Notes: generated by a model from the sequence alone, not told the origin. Shown: positions 1 to 6,722, numbered from the stretch's first letter. The stretch is DNA of 6,722 nt from Crocinitomix sp. (GCA_020849935.1 JADZFJ010000159.1:1-6722), one strand, 5' to 3'. Translations and numbers: made by a program.

Positions 1-92
1 TAACGCATTCTCCGTCACTATAGAAAAGGTGGAGTTTTGTGTTCGAATCACCTATTGACATTGAATTGTTAATAAGTACTGATTAAATTCAC

Positions 93-123
93 TTGACTGG
101 TGTCACTCTTTTTAGTAATTTTC
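93..123 (+). promoter_or_regulatory. Candidate Bacteroidota-type promoter for the small gene at 149
   Basis: A TTG at 93-95 (within TTGACT) is followed after 20 bases by TAATTTTC at 116-123. The sigma-A consensus described for Bacteroidota is TTG, 17-23 bases, then TAnnTTTG, so the downstream box matches at all fixed positions but the last. Transcription would begin near position 130, giving a leader of about 20 bases before the ATG at 149. The match is short and the surrounding DNA is AT-rich, so chance is a real possibility. Confidence 0.33.
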
Positions 124-148
124 AGAAAACCTTAAATTTTGACCTACT

Positions 149-331
149 ATGTTGGAATTGTGCAAAGAGATTTTAGTTAAAGTTAGTTTTGATAAAGTTT
201 TATTTCAAAAGGAGTTATCAAAGGCTCTTAAATGGATAAAATCAGATGAGATTGATGGGTTCAAAGAATGGTGTTTAAAAACTTTTGGGAAAAAATACCC
301 TCAAATATTAGAACTACATTTCAAAGAGTAA
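149..331 (+). CDS. Small lysine-rich helical protein of unknown function (60 aa)
   Basis: I cannot assign a function. The protein has 12 Lys, no Arg, 7 Glu and 3 Asp, so it is slightly basic. It has two Cys (C5, C42), two Trp (W29, W41), and no signal peptide or membrane segment, so it is probably cytoplasmic. The hydrophobic pattern suggests two or three amphipathic helices: about residues 2-12, 15-31 and 33-45. The start is well bounded, because an in-frame TGA at 140-142 lies just upstream and the ATG at 149 is the first start after it. There is no clear Shine-Dalgarno site, which is common in Bacteroidota. Evidence that it is real comes from the candidate promoter at 93-123 and from a perfect hairpin plus T-run starting 8 bases after the stop codon. 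The sequence resembles, from memory only, short conserved hypothetical proteins of similar length in Bacteroidota. It converges with queG. A chance ORF is the alternative. Confidence 0.62.
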   Translation: MLELCKEILVKVSFDKVLFQKELSKALKWIKSDEIDGFKEWCLKTFGKKYPQILELHFKE

Positions 332-338
332 AAATCAG

Positions 339-363
339 AAGGGACTTTTTAAGTCCCTTTTTT
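339..363 (+). terminator. Rho-independent terminator, possibly shared by the small gene and queG
   Basis: A perfect 9-bp inverted repeat (AAGGGACTT at 339-347, AAGTCCCTT at 351-359) closes a 3-base loop and runs into six T's at 358-363. It begins 8 bases after the stop codon of the plus-strand small gene, which is typical terminator placement. Read on the minus strand the same hairpin lies 47 bases beyond the queG stop and is followed by CTGATTTTT, a weaker T-tract. It may therefore also stop queG transcription from the other side. Confidence 0.88.
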
Positions 364-405
364 ATTTCAATCAAATCCGATAATAAATTAGCAATTAGTT
401 TTCAT

Positions 406-1323
406 TTATTGGAGGAAATTGATATTTCGTTGAAGCCCTTTTAATTTGGTTCTTTTGATTGGTGAATGCCTAAAAACTTTACTAAACGTTTCTTGGGTTA
501 AGTCTATTAAATTGATTCCATTTAATTCTTTTATCGGGTGAAAAGCAGGCTCTTGATGAGGCAGTGAAAAACGATTCCAAGGACACACATCTTGACAGAC
601 ATCACATCCAAAAATCCAATGATCCATTTTTCCTTTAAATTCCTTTGGAATTAATTCGTCCTTTAATTCGATGGTTAAATACGAAATACATTTAGAACCA
701 TCGACAACATAAGGCTTCACGATGGCCTCGGTAGGACAAGCGTCGATACATTTTGTGCAAGAACCGCAATGGTCCGTTACAGGATGATCATATTCCAAAT
801 CTAAATCTATGATAATCTCCCCGATAAAAAAAAATGAACCCACTTTTTTGGACAGTAAATTCGAGTGTTTTCCAACCCAACCTAACCCTGCCCGCTGCGC
901 CCACGCCTTATCTAAAACGGGAGCAGAATCTGTAAAACATCGTGCGGACAGCTTTTCACCGACTGTTTCTTCTATGTCTTTTAATAATAAATCTAACTTA
1001 TCTTTAATAACCTCATGATAATCATTTCCATACGCATATTTAGAAATTTTCATCAAGCCATTTTTAAACAAATCTTCTTCAGGAAAATAATTTAACAAGA
1101 CCGTTATCACACTTTTGGCTTGATCTACCAACAGAGCAGGATTTACCCGTTTATCAAAATGATTTTCCATATAAACCATTTTGCCATGAAAATCATTTTT
1201 TAACCAAGATTCCAACTGTTTCGCCTCCTTTTCAAGAAATTCAACTTTAGCAATTCCGCATGATAAAAAACCAAGCTCTGACGCCTTTTGTTTAATAAAA
1301 CGAGAAAGCTTTTGGGGATCCAT
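406..1323 (-). CDS. queG: Epoxyqueuosine reductase QueG (short Bacteroidota form)
   Basis: QueG reduces epoxyqueuosine at position 34 of tRNAs for Asp, Asn, His and Tyr to queuosine, using cobalamin and two [4Fe-4S] clusters in the cytoplasm. The 305-aa protein shows the family signatures in order. The [20 protein letters not shown] block (132-151) includes the conserved acidic residue linked to catalysis. Ferredoxin-like cysteines C186, C189, C192 and C196 (followed by Pro) come next. C212, C240, C243 and C247 complete the second cluster, with CPWN at 247-250. All eight Cys are present. E. coli QueG is about 379 aa, so this form lacks most of the C-terminal HEAT-like extension and ends soon after the second cluster; from memory this is usual in Bacteroidota rather than a truncation. 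The ATG shares one base with the ruvB stop (TAATG), and AAGGAGGT lies 8 bases upstream, so translation is probably coupled to ruvB. Cysteine architecture and the DSAP motif make the identification firm. Confidence 0.96.
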   Translation of the reverse strand: MDPQKLSRFIKQKASELGFLSCGIAKVEFLEKEAKQLESWLKNDFHGKMVYMENHFDKRVNPALLVDQAKSVITVLLNYFPEEDLFKNGLMKISKYAYGNDYHEVIKDKLDLLLKDIEETVGEKLSARCFTDSAPVLDKAWAQRAGLGWVGKHSNLLSKKVGSFFFIGEIIIDLDLEYDHPVTDHCGSCTKCIDACPTEAIVKPYVVDGSKCISYLTIELKDELIPKEFKGKMDHWIFGCDVCQDVCPWNRFSLPHQEPAFHPIKELNGINLIDLTQETFSKVFRHSPIKRTKLKGLQRNINFLQ

Positions 1324-2342
1324 TAGAAGAGACCTCCTTGTTGGTAACCCATTGTACGACCCAAATGTTTATACGCCTTTTCAGTCGCCTTTCTTCCCCT
1401 TGGCGTTCTTAATAGATAACCTTCTTTAATCAAATAAGGTTCGTAAACCTCTTCAATCGTTCCAGGATTTTCGCTCACAGCCGTCGCTATGGTAGTCATT
1501 CCAACTGGTCCGCCACTAAATTTATCAATAATTGCGGTGAGGATTTTATTGTCCATTTCATCCAAACCATTCTGATCCACATTCAATGCTTCAAGTGCGA
1601 TAATTGCAATTTCGACATCGATGATTCCATTGCCTTTTATTTGTGCAAAATCTCGCACTCGTCGCAATAAAGCATTGGCAATACGAGGAGTCCCTCTACT
1701 TCGTCGCGCAATTTCCATCGCTGCATTTTCATGAATCTCCATGTTTAAAATTCCAGAAGCTCTAGTGACGATTTTAGAAAGTACTTTTACATCATAATAT
1801 TCCAACCGTGAATTTATGCCAAATCGAGCTCTTAAAGGGGCTGTTAAAAGTCCTGAACGTGTTGTAGCACCGATTAATGTAAATGGATTTAAAGAGATTT
1901 GAACCGTTCTGGCACTTGGTCCAGTATCGATCATGATATCAATCATAAAATCCTCCATTGCCGAATAAAGATATTCTTCAATGACAGGACTAAGTCGATG
2001 AATTTCGTCAATAAAGAGCACATCGCCCTCCTCCAAATTAGTCAAAAGACCAGCTAGATCACCAGGTTTATCCAATACAGGTCCGCTGGTAATTTTTATC
2101 CCAACCCCCATTTCGTTGGCGATAATATTTGCAAGCGTTGTTTTACCAAGACCTGGAGGGCCATGAAGTAAGACATGATCCAAAGATTCTTTCCGCAATT
2201 TAGCCGCTTGCACAAAAATAGAAAGGTTATCAGTTACCTTTCGTTGGCCAGCAAAATCATTGAACGATTTGGGGCGTAACACATATTCAAATTCCTCTTC
2301 CCGAGAAAATTGTTCTTCATCTCTATAATCAAACGATTCCAA
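1323..2342 (-). CDS. ruvB: Holliday junction branch migration ATPase RuvB
   Basis: RuvB is the hexameric AAA+ motor that, with RuvA, drives branch migration of Holliday junctions before RuvC resolution. The 339-aa length is normal. Visible motifs are Walker A GPPGLGKT (61-68), Walker B FIDE (110-113) followed by IHRLSP, sensor 1 GATTR (158-162), the arginine-finger segment PLRARFG (169-175), sensor 2 RGTPR (216-220), and a C-terminal winged-helix domain (about 255-330) with the DNA-contacting TPRGR (313-317). The start is a TTG at 2342. An in-frame TGA lies at 2346-2348, leaving only ATT or TTG before the conserved LRP motif at residue 22, and the first internal ATG is at residue 78, beyond Walker A. 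No Shine-Dalgarno site is visible. The stop overlaps the queG start by one base, so the two form an operon. ruvA and ruvC are not in the window. Identification is essentially certain; only the start codon is less so. Confidence 0.98.
   Translation of the reverse strand: MESFDYRDEEQFSREEEFEYVLRPKSFNDFAGQRKVTDNLSIFVQAAKLRKESLDHVLLHGPPGLGKTTLANIIANEMGVGIKITSGPVLDKPGDLAGLLTNLEEGDVLFIDEIHRLSPVIEEYLYSAMEDFMIDIMIDTGPSARTVQISLNPFTLIGATTRSGLLTAPLRARFGINSRLEYYDVKVLSKIVTRASGILNMEIHENAAMEIARRSRGTPRIANALLRRVRDFAQIKGNGIIDVEIAIIALEALNVDQNGLDEMDNKILTAIIDKFSGGPVGMTTIATAVSENPGTIEEVYEPYLIKEGYLLRTPRGRKATEKAYKHLGRTMGYQQGGLF
1332..1339 (-). promoter_or_regulatory. Strong Shine-Dalgarno site for queG inside the ruvB 3' end
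   Basis: Read on the minus strand this is AAGGAGGT, a full match to the anti-Shine-Dalgarno sequence, 8 bases before the queG ATG. It lies in codons for the RuvB C-terminal Gln-Gly-Gly. It fixes the queG start at 1323 and stands out because the other genes here have weak or no such site. Confidence 0.7.
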
Positions 2343-2357
2343 AATTCAAATTTTAAC

Positions 2358-2365
2358 TAAAGATA
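2358..2365 (-). promoter_or_regulatory. Weak candidate -7 box for ruvB-queG
   Basis: On the minus strand TATCTTTA matches the Bacteroidota -7 consensus TAnnTTTG except at the last base. It would place the transcript start only about 10 bases before the ruvB TTG. No clear TTG -33 box is found at the expected distance. A second near-match (AAAATTTG) lies closer to the start. The terminator at 2427-2467 implies that ruvB needs its own promoter between there and 2343, but which box is used is unsure. Confidence 0.2.
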
Positions 2366-2426
2366 GGTCGAATTTGTGATCCTTACCACGAAACCACGCG
2401 ATAATTATAAACATCAAATTATGGAC

Positions 2427-2467
2427 ACAAAAAAAACCACCTTTCAATTAAATGAAAGATGGTTTTT
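2427..2467 (-). terminator. Rho-independent terminator of the act-cox operon
   Basis: Two 15-base arms (2432-2446 and 2453-2467) pair around a 6-base loop. The one imperfect position becomes a G-U wobble in the minus-strand transcript. Reading on the minus strand the hairpin starts 18 bases after the coxA stop and ends in a run of eight T's (2429-2436), partly inside the stem base. The orientation, the T-run and the wobble all fit termination of coxA transcription, separating it from ruvB. Confidence 0.88.
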
Positions 2468-2485
2468 CAAAAATATTAATTCAAA

Positions 2486-4276
2486 TTAATGTTCGTGTTC
2501 GTCTTCTCCAAGAGGAACAGTTTGAGGAATATAATCCTCTTCTGCACCAGGCTTAGAATAATCATACGGCCATCTGTGAACTTCAGGCAATTCGTTTGGC
2601 CAGTTTCCGTGAATGTGCTCAACAGGTGTAGTCCATTCAAGTGAATTTCCTTTCCAAGGATTTTGAACAGCCACTTGACCTCTGAATGTGCTATAAAAGA
2701 AGTTAAATAAGAAAATCAACTGAGCTAATCCACCAATAATGGCGAAAACAGTGATTACGATATTTAAATCCATGAAAATTTCAGCTTGATTAGTATCAAA
2801 ACCTTCGTAAACACTATAATCATAATATCTTCTTGGTGCTCCACCAATACCTACAAAGTGCATTGGGAAGAACACACCATACGCTGAAACTAAGGTCAGC
2901 CAGAAATGCACCATTCCAAGTTTGGAATTCATCATACGCCCGTACATTTTAGGGAACCAACGGTAAACACCAGCAAACATCCCAAAAATCGCAGAAAGTC
3001 CCATTACCACGTGGAAGTGAGCCACCACAAAGTAGGTGTCATGCACCGCGATGTCTAACGCAGAGTCGGCAAGAATGATTCCAGTTACCCCTCCAGTGAT
3101 GAAAGACGAAACCAAACCAATCGAGAACAACATAGCTGGAGTGAATCTAAGATTACCTCTCCAAAGCGTTGTGATGTAGTTAAATACCTTAATCGCAGAA
3201 GGAATCGCAATTAAGAGTGTAGTAAATACGAATACCCCGCCTAAGAACGGATTCATTCCCGAAATAAACATGTGGTGACCCCACACGATAAATGATAAGA
3301 ATGCAATCGCTAAAATAGATCCAATCATCGCGCGGTATCCAAAGATTGGTTTACGTGCATTGTTAGAAATAATCTCAGAAGTTAAACCTAGCGCTGGTAA
3401 GAGTACGATATATACTTCGGGATGTCCTAAGAACCAGAATAAATGTTCGAATAACACTGGAGATCCACCAGATTGCTCTAAAACTTCGTTCGCGATAATC
3501 GCGTCATTGATATAAAAACTAGTTCCTAAACCACGATCCATCAACATTAAAACCACCGCAGAAACTAAAACAGGGAAAGAAAGAACCCCAATTACCGCAG
3601 TGATAAAGAAAGCCCAAACTGTTAACGGTAAACGTGTCATTTTCATACCACGAGTACGTAAGTTTAAAACAGTTACGATATAGTTCAAACTACCCAATAA
3701 AGACGAAGCGATGAAAATTGTCATTGACAATAACCAAATCGTCATCCCTGCACCAGAACCAGGAATAGATTCTTCATAAACAGAAAGCGGCGGATAAATT
3801 GTCCAACCAGCGGAGGCAGGTCCTGTCTCAAGGAACAAAGAATACAACATCAACGCACTGGAAATAAAGAATAACCAATACGAAATCATATTCAAAAGAC
3901 CAGATGCCATATCCCTTGCACCAATCTGCAATGGAATTAAGAGGTTACTGAATGTTCCAGACAATCCGCCCGTTAATACAAAGAATACCATGATTGTTCC
4001 ATGGATGGTTACAAGTCCGAGGTACATTCCACGATCTAAAATACCATCTGGTGCCCAAGTATCACCTAAGAAAAAAGAAAGTACACCACTACTTTCACCT
4101 GGCCAAGCTAATTGAATTCTAAATAAAATAGAAAGAATTACGGCTACCACCGCCATGAAAATAGCTGTAATCAAATACTGCTTCCCGATCATTTTATGAT
4201 CTTGCGAGAAGATGTACTTGGTTATAAAACTCTCCTTATGGTGATGTCCGTGATCAGTATGAGCTGTTGCTGACAT
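2486..4276 (-). CDS. coxA: Cytochrome c oxidase subunit I (A1-type aa3 haem-copper oxidase)
   Basis: This is the catalytic subunit (also called ctaD) that reduces oxygen to water at the haem a3/CuB site and pumps protons across the inner membrane. The 596-aa protein has about 12 membrane helices between residues 35 and 530. Haem a ligands are H92 and H422, the haem a3 ligand is H420, and CuB ligands are H285, H334 and H335, with Y289 as the cross-linked tyrosine in HPEVY. E287 in GHPEVY marks the A1 subtype. D-channel residues are present as N111-x10-D122-x6-N129, and K363 in IPSAIK matches the K-channel lysine. The N-terminus is His-rich (five His between residues 6 and 13) and the C-terminus ends in DEHEH. 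The ATG at 4276 has AAAGGA six bases upstream. It lies 45 bases after coxB and ends the respiratory operon; a terminator follows. All key residues are intact. Confidence 0.98.
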   Translation of the reverse strand: MSATAHTDHGHHHKESFITKYIFSQDHKMIGKQYLITAIFMAVVAVILSILFRIQLAWPGESSGVLSFFLGDTWAPDGILDRGMYLGLVTIHGTIMVFFVLTGGLSGTFSNLLIPLQIGARDMASGLLNMISYWLFFISSALMLYSLFLETGPASAGWTIYPPLSVYEESIPGSGAGMTIWLLSMTIFIASSLLGSLNYIVTVLNLRTRGMKMTRLPLTVWAFFITAVIGVLSFPVLVSAVVLMLMDRGLGTSFYINDAIIANEVLEQSGGSPVLFEHLFWFLGHPEVYIVLLPALGLTSEIISNNARKPIFGYRAMIGSILAIAFLSFIVWGHHMFISGMNPFLGGVFVFTTLLIAIPSAIKVFNYITTLWRGNLRFTPAMLFSIGLVSSFITGGVTGIILADSALDIAVHDTYFVVAHFHVVMGLSAIFGMFAGVYRWFPKMYGRMMNSKLGMVHFWLTLVSAYGVFFPMHFVGIGGAPRRYYDYSVYEGFDTNQAEIFMDLNIVITVFAIIGGLAQLIFLFNFFYSTFRGQVAVQNPWKGNSLEWTTPVEHIHGNWPNELPEVHRWPYDYSKPGAEEDYIPQTVPLGEDEHEH

Positions 4277-4282
4277 AATTTA

Positions 4283-4288
4283 TCCTTT
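4283..4288 (-). promoter_or_regulatory. Ribosome-binding site of coxA
   Basis: On the minus strand AAAGGA sits six bases before the ATG at 4276, in the 45-base gap after coxB. It supports the chosen coxA start. Confidence 0.6.
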
Positions 4289-4321
4289 ATAATGTGTTTT
4301 TAAACTTATTTAACTTGTTTA

Positions 4322-5644
4322 TTAATGTCCGTTTCCTGCTGGATGTCCACCTTCTACATGAGTATCACCTTCCGCATCATGATCACCCCCGTGATGATTC
4401 ACCTCAGGCATTACCATTCGTTTGATGTCGATATTTGCAGGAGCTGCAATTGAATCGGTTAATGCTAAAGATCCATCTGTTACTTTCCAAGCATCGTATT
4501 CAGCTTTTGTACCAACAACCACGGCCATGTTCATATTCGAGTGAGAAACCCCACAAATTTTATTACATAAAAGAATATAATTAAAATCAGGGTTATTGGT
4601 TTTTTCTCTCATTTCTTGTGTCGTATAGATAGGTTTTACCTTTAAGGTAGTACGTTGTCCAGGAACACAGTTCATTTGAGCTCGGAAATGAGGGAAATAC
4701 GCCGAGTGAAGTACATCTTGTGATCTAAGCACAAAGAAATACTCTTGATCTTTAATTAAGAAAAGCGTTTTAGCTGTAAAATCGTCGTTCGCATAGGCCA
4801 ATTTCTCAGGTTCGTAAAGATCAATCATTGTGATGATTCGCTCACGAATTCTTTCCAATTTCTCCACTTTCGCCAACATTTTATTCAAATTAGCTGCTGA
4901 AAAAGCTACTTTTCCTTTTGCTTCATCATCAATTTGTTTGTGAAGTTTTTCAATCTCTTGATTAATTCCGTGGATTCTCCATTGAATACTATTTTTAGAA
5001 ACAACTCCTAAAGAATTCGTATAAGTCGCTTTGGTAGTAGTATCTTCAGCAGAACCAATTAATTTATAATCTGAATAACCAAGTTTATTATCATCTCCAG
5101 AATAACGAGCTGTCCAATCAAATTGTTTTCCATAGATTTCAACCACGATTGCATCCGCAGAAGCAGGCCCAGTAATATTATTCCAAGTCATCAAACCAAG
5201 AATGATAATTACGGCTAAAACACCAGCAGGTACGACGGTCCAAATCATCTCTAAACGGTTATCATGCGGAAACCAATGTGCTCTTCTTTTTGGATCATAA
5301 GCATATTTCCAAGAGAAAACAAATAATAAAGTATTTGTTAAGAGGAAAACCAAAATAATAATCCACCAGTTCAGATTGTATAACCAATCAATTTCTAATC
5401 CGATTTCAGAAGCTGCATTTGGCAAACCACCTCGTCCATATTCGAATAACATGTAAAAGAACGACCCAAAAAACACCAACAAAAACGCAAGCATCAAAGA
5501 TGCGTTGATATTGTTTACTCGAAGGTCAATATCTTCTTCTCTTTTCCCACTAAGCTTAGTAGAAAGTTCATACACACGCATTATTTGAGCAACAGCTATT
5601 ACAACTAATACGATTACGACTAAAACAACAAATTTCATTCCCAT
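4322..5644 (-). CDS. coxB: Cytochrome c oxidase subunit II with coiled-coil insertion
   Basis: CoxB (ctaC) accepts electrons from cytochrome c at its periplasmic CuA centre and passes them to CoxA. The 440-aa protein has hydrophobic segments at about 4-22, 48-67, 92-112 and 132-153, then a cupredoxin domain. CuA ligands are H313 (in QDVLHSAYFPHF), C360, C364, H368 and M371, with bovine-like spacing. The residue between the cysteines that is usually Glu is Lys here (CNKIC), which I recall as normal for Bacteroidota. W177 in GKQFDW is the likely electron-entry tryptophan. Between W177 and H313 lie 136 residues against about 55 in bovine subunit II. The excess includes a heptad-patterned helical hairpin at about 222-278. 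No CxxCH is present, so there is no fused cytochrome c domain. The C-terminal tail (416-440) has six His. The ATG at 5644 follows actF by 28 bases with only a weak AAGAAG upstream; the ATG at 5638 is an alternative start. Confidence 0.97.
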   Translation of the reverse strand: MGMKFVVLVVIVLVVIAVAQIMRVYELSTKLSGKREEDIDLRVNNINASLMLAFLLVFFGSFFYMLFEYGRGGLPNAASEIGLEIDWLYNLNWWIIILVFLLTNTLLFVFSWKYAYDPKRRAHWFPHDNRLEMIWTVVPAGVLAVIIILGLMTWNNITGPASADAIVVEIYGKQFDWTARYSGDDNKLGYSDYKLIGSAEDTTTKATYTNSLGVVSKNSIQWRIHGINQEIEKLHKQIDDEAKGKVAFSAANLNKMLAKVEKLERIRERIITMIDLYEPEKLAYANDDFTAKTLFLIKDQEYFFVLRSQDVLHSAYFPHFRAQMNCVPGQRTTLKVKPIYTTQEMREKTNNPDFNYILLCNKICGVSHSNMNMAVVVGTKAEYDAWKVTDGSLALTDSIAAPANIDIKRMVMPEVNHHGGDHDAEGDTHVEGGHPAGNGH

Positions 5645-5672
5645 TTCTTACTTCTTTTAATCTAGCTATTAA

Positions 5673-6722
5673 TTAAATATGGTGATGTTTACTTTCATCC
5701 AAATAAGGGTGATTTTTAGGCATCAACGGTGCTTTTGTCAAGGTTCTTAACACAACAAAAGTGAAAGCTCCTGCAAACATTAAGAACAGACCAATTTCCA
5801 TGAAACCGATTGAACCGTGTTCTCCCATTGTTCCAGGTGTGATCATCATGTAAACATCCGTCCAGTGACCAATGATAATGGCAATACACACAAACATCAA
5901 GATTCCAGCGTGTCTTTTCGCATCAGCAGACATCAAAATCAACATTGGAATAATAAAGTTAATCAAGAACATTCCCCAGAAAATTACTGGATACTCGTTA
6001 ATTCTAATGACATAATAAATAACCTCTTCTGGAATGTTTGCATACCAATACAACATCATTTGCGAGAAGAATAAATAAGACCACAAGAAACTAGTTGCAA
6101 AAATCCATTTCCCAATGTCGTGGATGTGACTGTCATTTACTTGTTGCAAATGTCCTTTTTTCTTCAAGTATAAAACAACCAACATAATAGTTGTCATTGC
6201 CGTACACCACATACCTCCGAACACGTACCATCCAAACAAGGTAGAAAACCAGTGAGGATCGACAGACATAATCCAATGCCAAGACGAAGTAGAGCTAAAG
6301 TATCCAAACAATACTAAAAATAAAGCCGCTTTTGTAAAGTTTTTGAAGTGAATTTTAGTACCACCTTCAAGATCCTCTTGTAAACTTCTTTTTCTAAACC
6401 CGCGGTAAAAGAAAAAATACGTTGAAAAATAAATCACCGTAACCACCCAGAAAAAAGGTGTGGTTAAAAACGGAGCTTTGTTCGCAATAATAGTATCATG
6501 CGCAACAATTTCTGAATCCATCCACTGATAAATGTGACCAGTGTGATGACCTTCTGTTGTCAATGCTCCAAACCAACCGCCATCATTCATGGTTAACAAA
6601 GCAAATAGCACGATCAACACCACAATCCCTACCACGACATACGAAGCTACGCCTTCCACTACTCTTTTCACTGCAACAGACCAACCAGTTTCGGTTGCAT
6701 ACTGCAATGCCAAGAAAAATAA
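5673..6722 (-). CDS. actF: Alternative Complex III subunit ActF, partial (5' end outside window)
   Basis: ActF is an integral membrane subunit, related to NrfD/PsrC proteins, of the quinol:cytochrome c oxidoreductase (Alternative Complex III). The reading frame stays open to the right edge: three further codons (Leu-Phe-Phe) precede the TTG at 6713, and position 6722 falls on a codon boundary. The TTG is therefore internal and the true start lies outside. Numbering from that TTG, eight hydrophobic helices are visible at about 20-42, 83-104, 127-146, 155-183, 203-225, 242-262, 268-290 and 303-323. Family members have ten, so about two are missing. Recognisable conserved segments include DPHWFSTLFGWYVF (152-165), VNDSHIHD (192-199), WYANIPEE (223-230) and the C-terminal LTKAPLMPKNHPYLDESK, followed by three His. 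No cofactor-binding motif is visible, as expected for this subunit. It precedes coxB by 28 bases, the usual act-cox order in Bacteroidota. ActC is the related paralogue, but the C-terminal motif and position next to coxB favour ActF. Confidence 0.9.
   Translation of the reverse strand, partial: LFFLALQYATETGWSVAVKRVVEGVASYVVVGIVVLIVLFALLTMNDGGWFGALTTEGHHTGHIYQWMDSEIVAHDTIIANKAPFLTTPFFWVVTVIYFSTYFFFYRGFRKRSLQEDLEGGTKIHFKNFTKAALFLVLFGYFSSTSSWHWIMSVDPHWFSTLFGWYVFGGMWCTAMTTIMLVVLYLKKKGHLQQVNDSHIHDIGKWIFATSFLWSYLFFSQMMLYWYANIPEEVIYYVIRINEYPVIFWGMFLINFIIPMLILMSADAKRHAGILMFVCIAIIIGHWTDVYMMITPGTMGEHGSIGFMEIGLFLMFAGAFTFVVLRTLTKAPLMPKNHPYLDESKHHHI

Noticed and set aside
39..51. T-loop-like GTG-TTCGAAT-CAC suggesting the 3' end of a tRNA or an attachment-site remnant
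   Set aside because: Only three base pairs form in the would-be T-stem. The expected anticodon loop lacks the conserved T33, there is no CCA or matching acceptor strand, and no integrase or second copy is present.
1..61. Partial coding frames at the left edge: a minus-strand frame starting at an ATG at 59-61 and running off the edge, and a plus-strand frame ending at a TGA at 56-58
   Set aside because: About 20 codons in either direction, with no ribosome-binding site, promoter or terminator favouring one over the other and no recognisable motif. Sequence left of the window is needed to decide.
63..90. Imperfect inverted repeat (GAATT..TAA / TTAAATTC) as a terminator or operator
   Set aside because: AT-only short arms with a bulge and no T-run; expected by chance in this AT-rich intergenic DNA.
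809..1018. Plus-strand 69-aa reading frame
   Set aside because: Lies entirely antisense within queG, over codons for its conserved DSAP region, with no homologous motif or signals of its own.
406..1323. QueG as a truncated pseudogene because it is about 75 residues shorter than the E. coli protein
   Set aside because: All eight cluster cysteines and the catalytic motif are intact, and the missing part corresponds to the C-terminal extension that Bacteroidota versions generally lack.
5817..6074. Plus-strand 85-aa reading frame
   Set aside because: Antisense shadow of actF; its His/Asn-rich composition reflects reverse-complemented membrane-helix codons.
6711..6713. TTG as the start codon of actF
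   Set aside because: The frame continues upstream to the window edge with residues typical of a helix, and the protein would lack two of the ten helices expected, so this is an internal Leu.

Overview
The window is AT-rich chromosomal DNA from a member of the Bacteroidota, most likely a Flavobacteriia/Flavobacteriales lineage. The evidence is the gene set and protein style. An Alternative Complex III subunit (ActF type) sits directly upstream of an A1-type aa3 cytochrome c oxidase. CoxB carries the CNKICG version of the copper-A motif. RuvB and a short QueG follow. Ribosome-binding sites are mostly weak, and candidate promoters resemble the Bacteroidota TTG / TAnnTTTG pattern. Placement below order is not possible from this window.

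Layout. Positions 1-92 hold a left-edge stretch with no assignable gene. A small plus-strand gene (149-331, 60 aa) follows, with a candidate promoter at 93-123 and a strong hairpin terminator at 339-363. Everything else is on the minus strand and is read from right to left: actF (5673 to beyond the right edge), coxB (4322-5644), coxA (2486-4276), a hairpin terminator (2427-2467), then ruvB (1323-2342) and queG (406-1323). ruvB and queG overlap by one base, and queG converges on the small plus-strand gene. No gene-free stretch exceeds 150 bases, and I see no tRNA, rRNA, CRISPR array, insertion sequence or phage remnant.

How the genes work together. ActF is a membrane subunit of the quinol:cytochrome c oxidoreductase that replaces the bc1 complex in many Bacteroidota. 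CoxB and CoxA are the copper-A and haem/copper-B subunits of the terminal oxidase. The operon therefore encodes the quinol-to-oxygen end of the aerobic respiratory chain, and this window holds its distal part. The earlier act genes would lie beyond the right edge. ruvB-queG is a separate housekeeping pair (Holliday-junction branch migration; the last step of queuosine synthesis) isolated from the respiratory operon by a terminator.

Assessment. This is mainly a conserved core region, and I do not see a convincing new multi-gene system. The items most worth a second look are the small lysine-rich gene with its own transcription signals and a long coiled-coil insertion inside the periplasmic domain of CoxB. 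Lesser points are the TTG start of ruvB and the unusually strong Shine-Dalgarno site for queG inside the end of ruvB.
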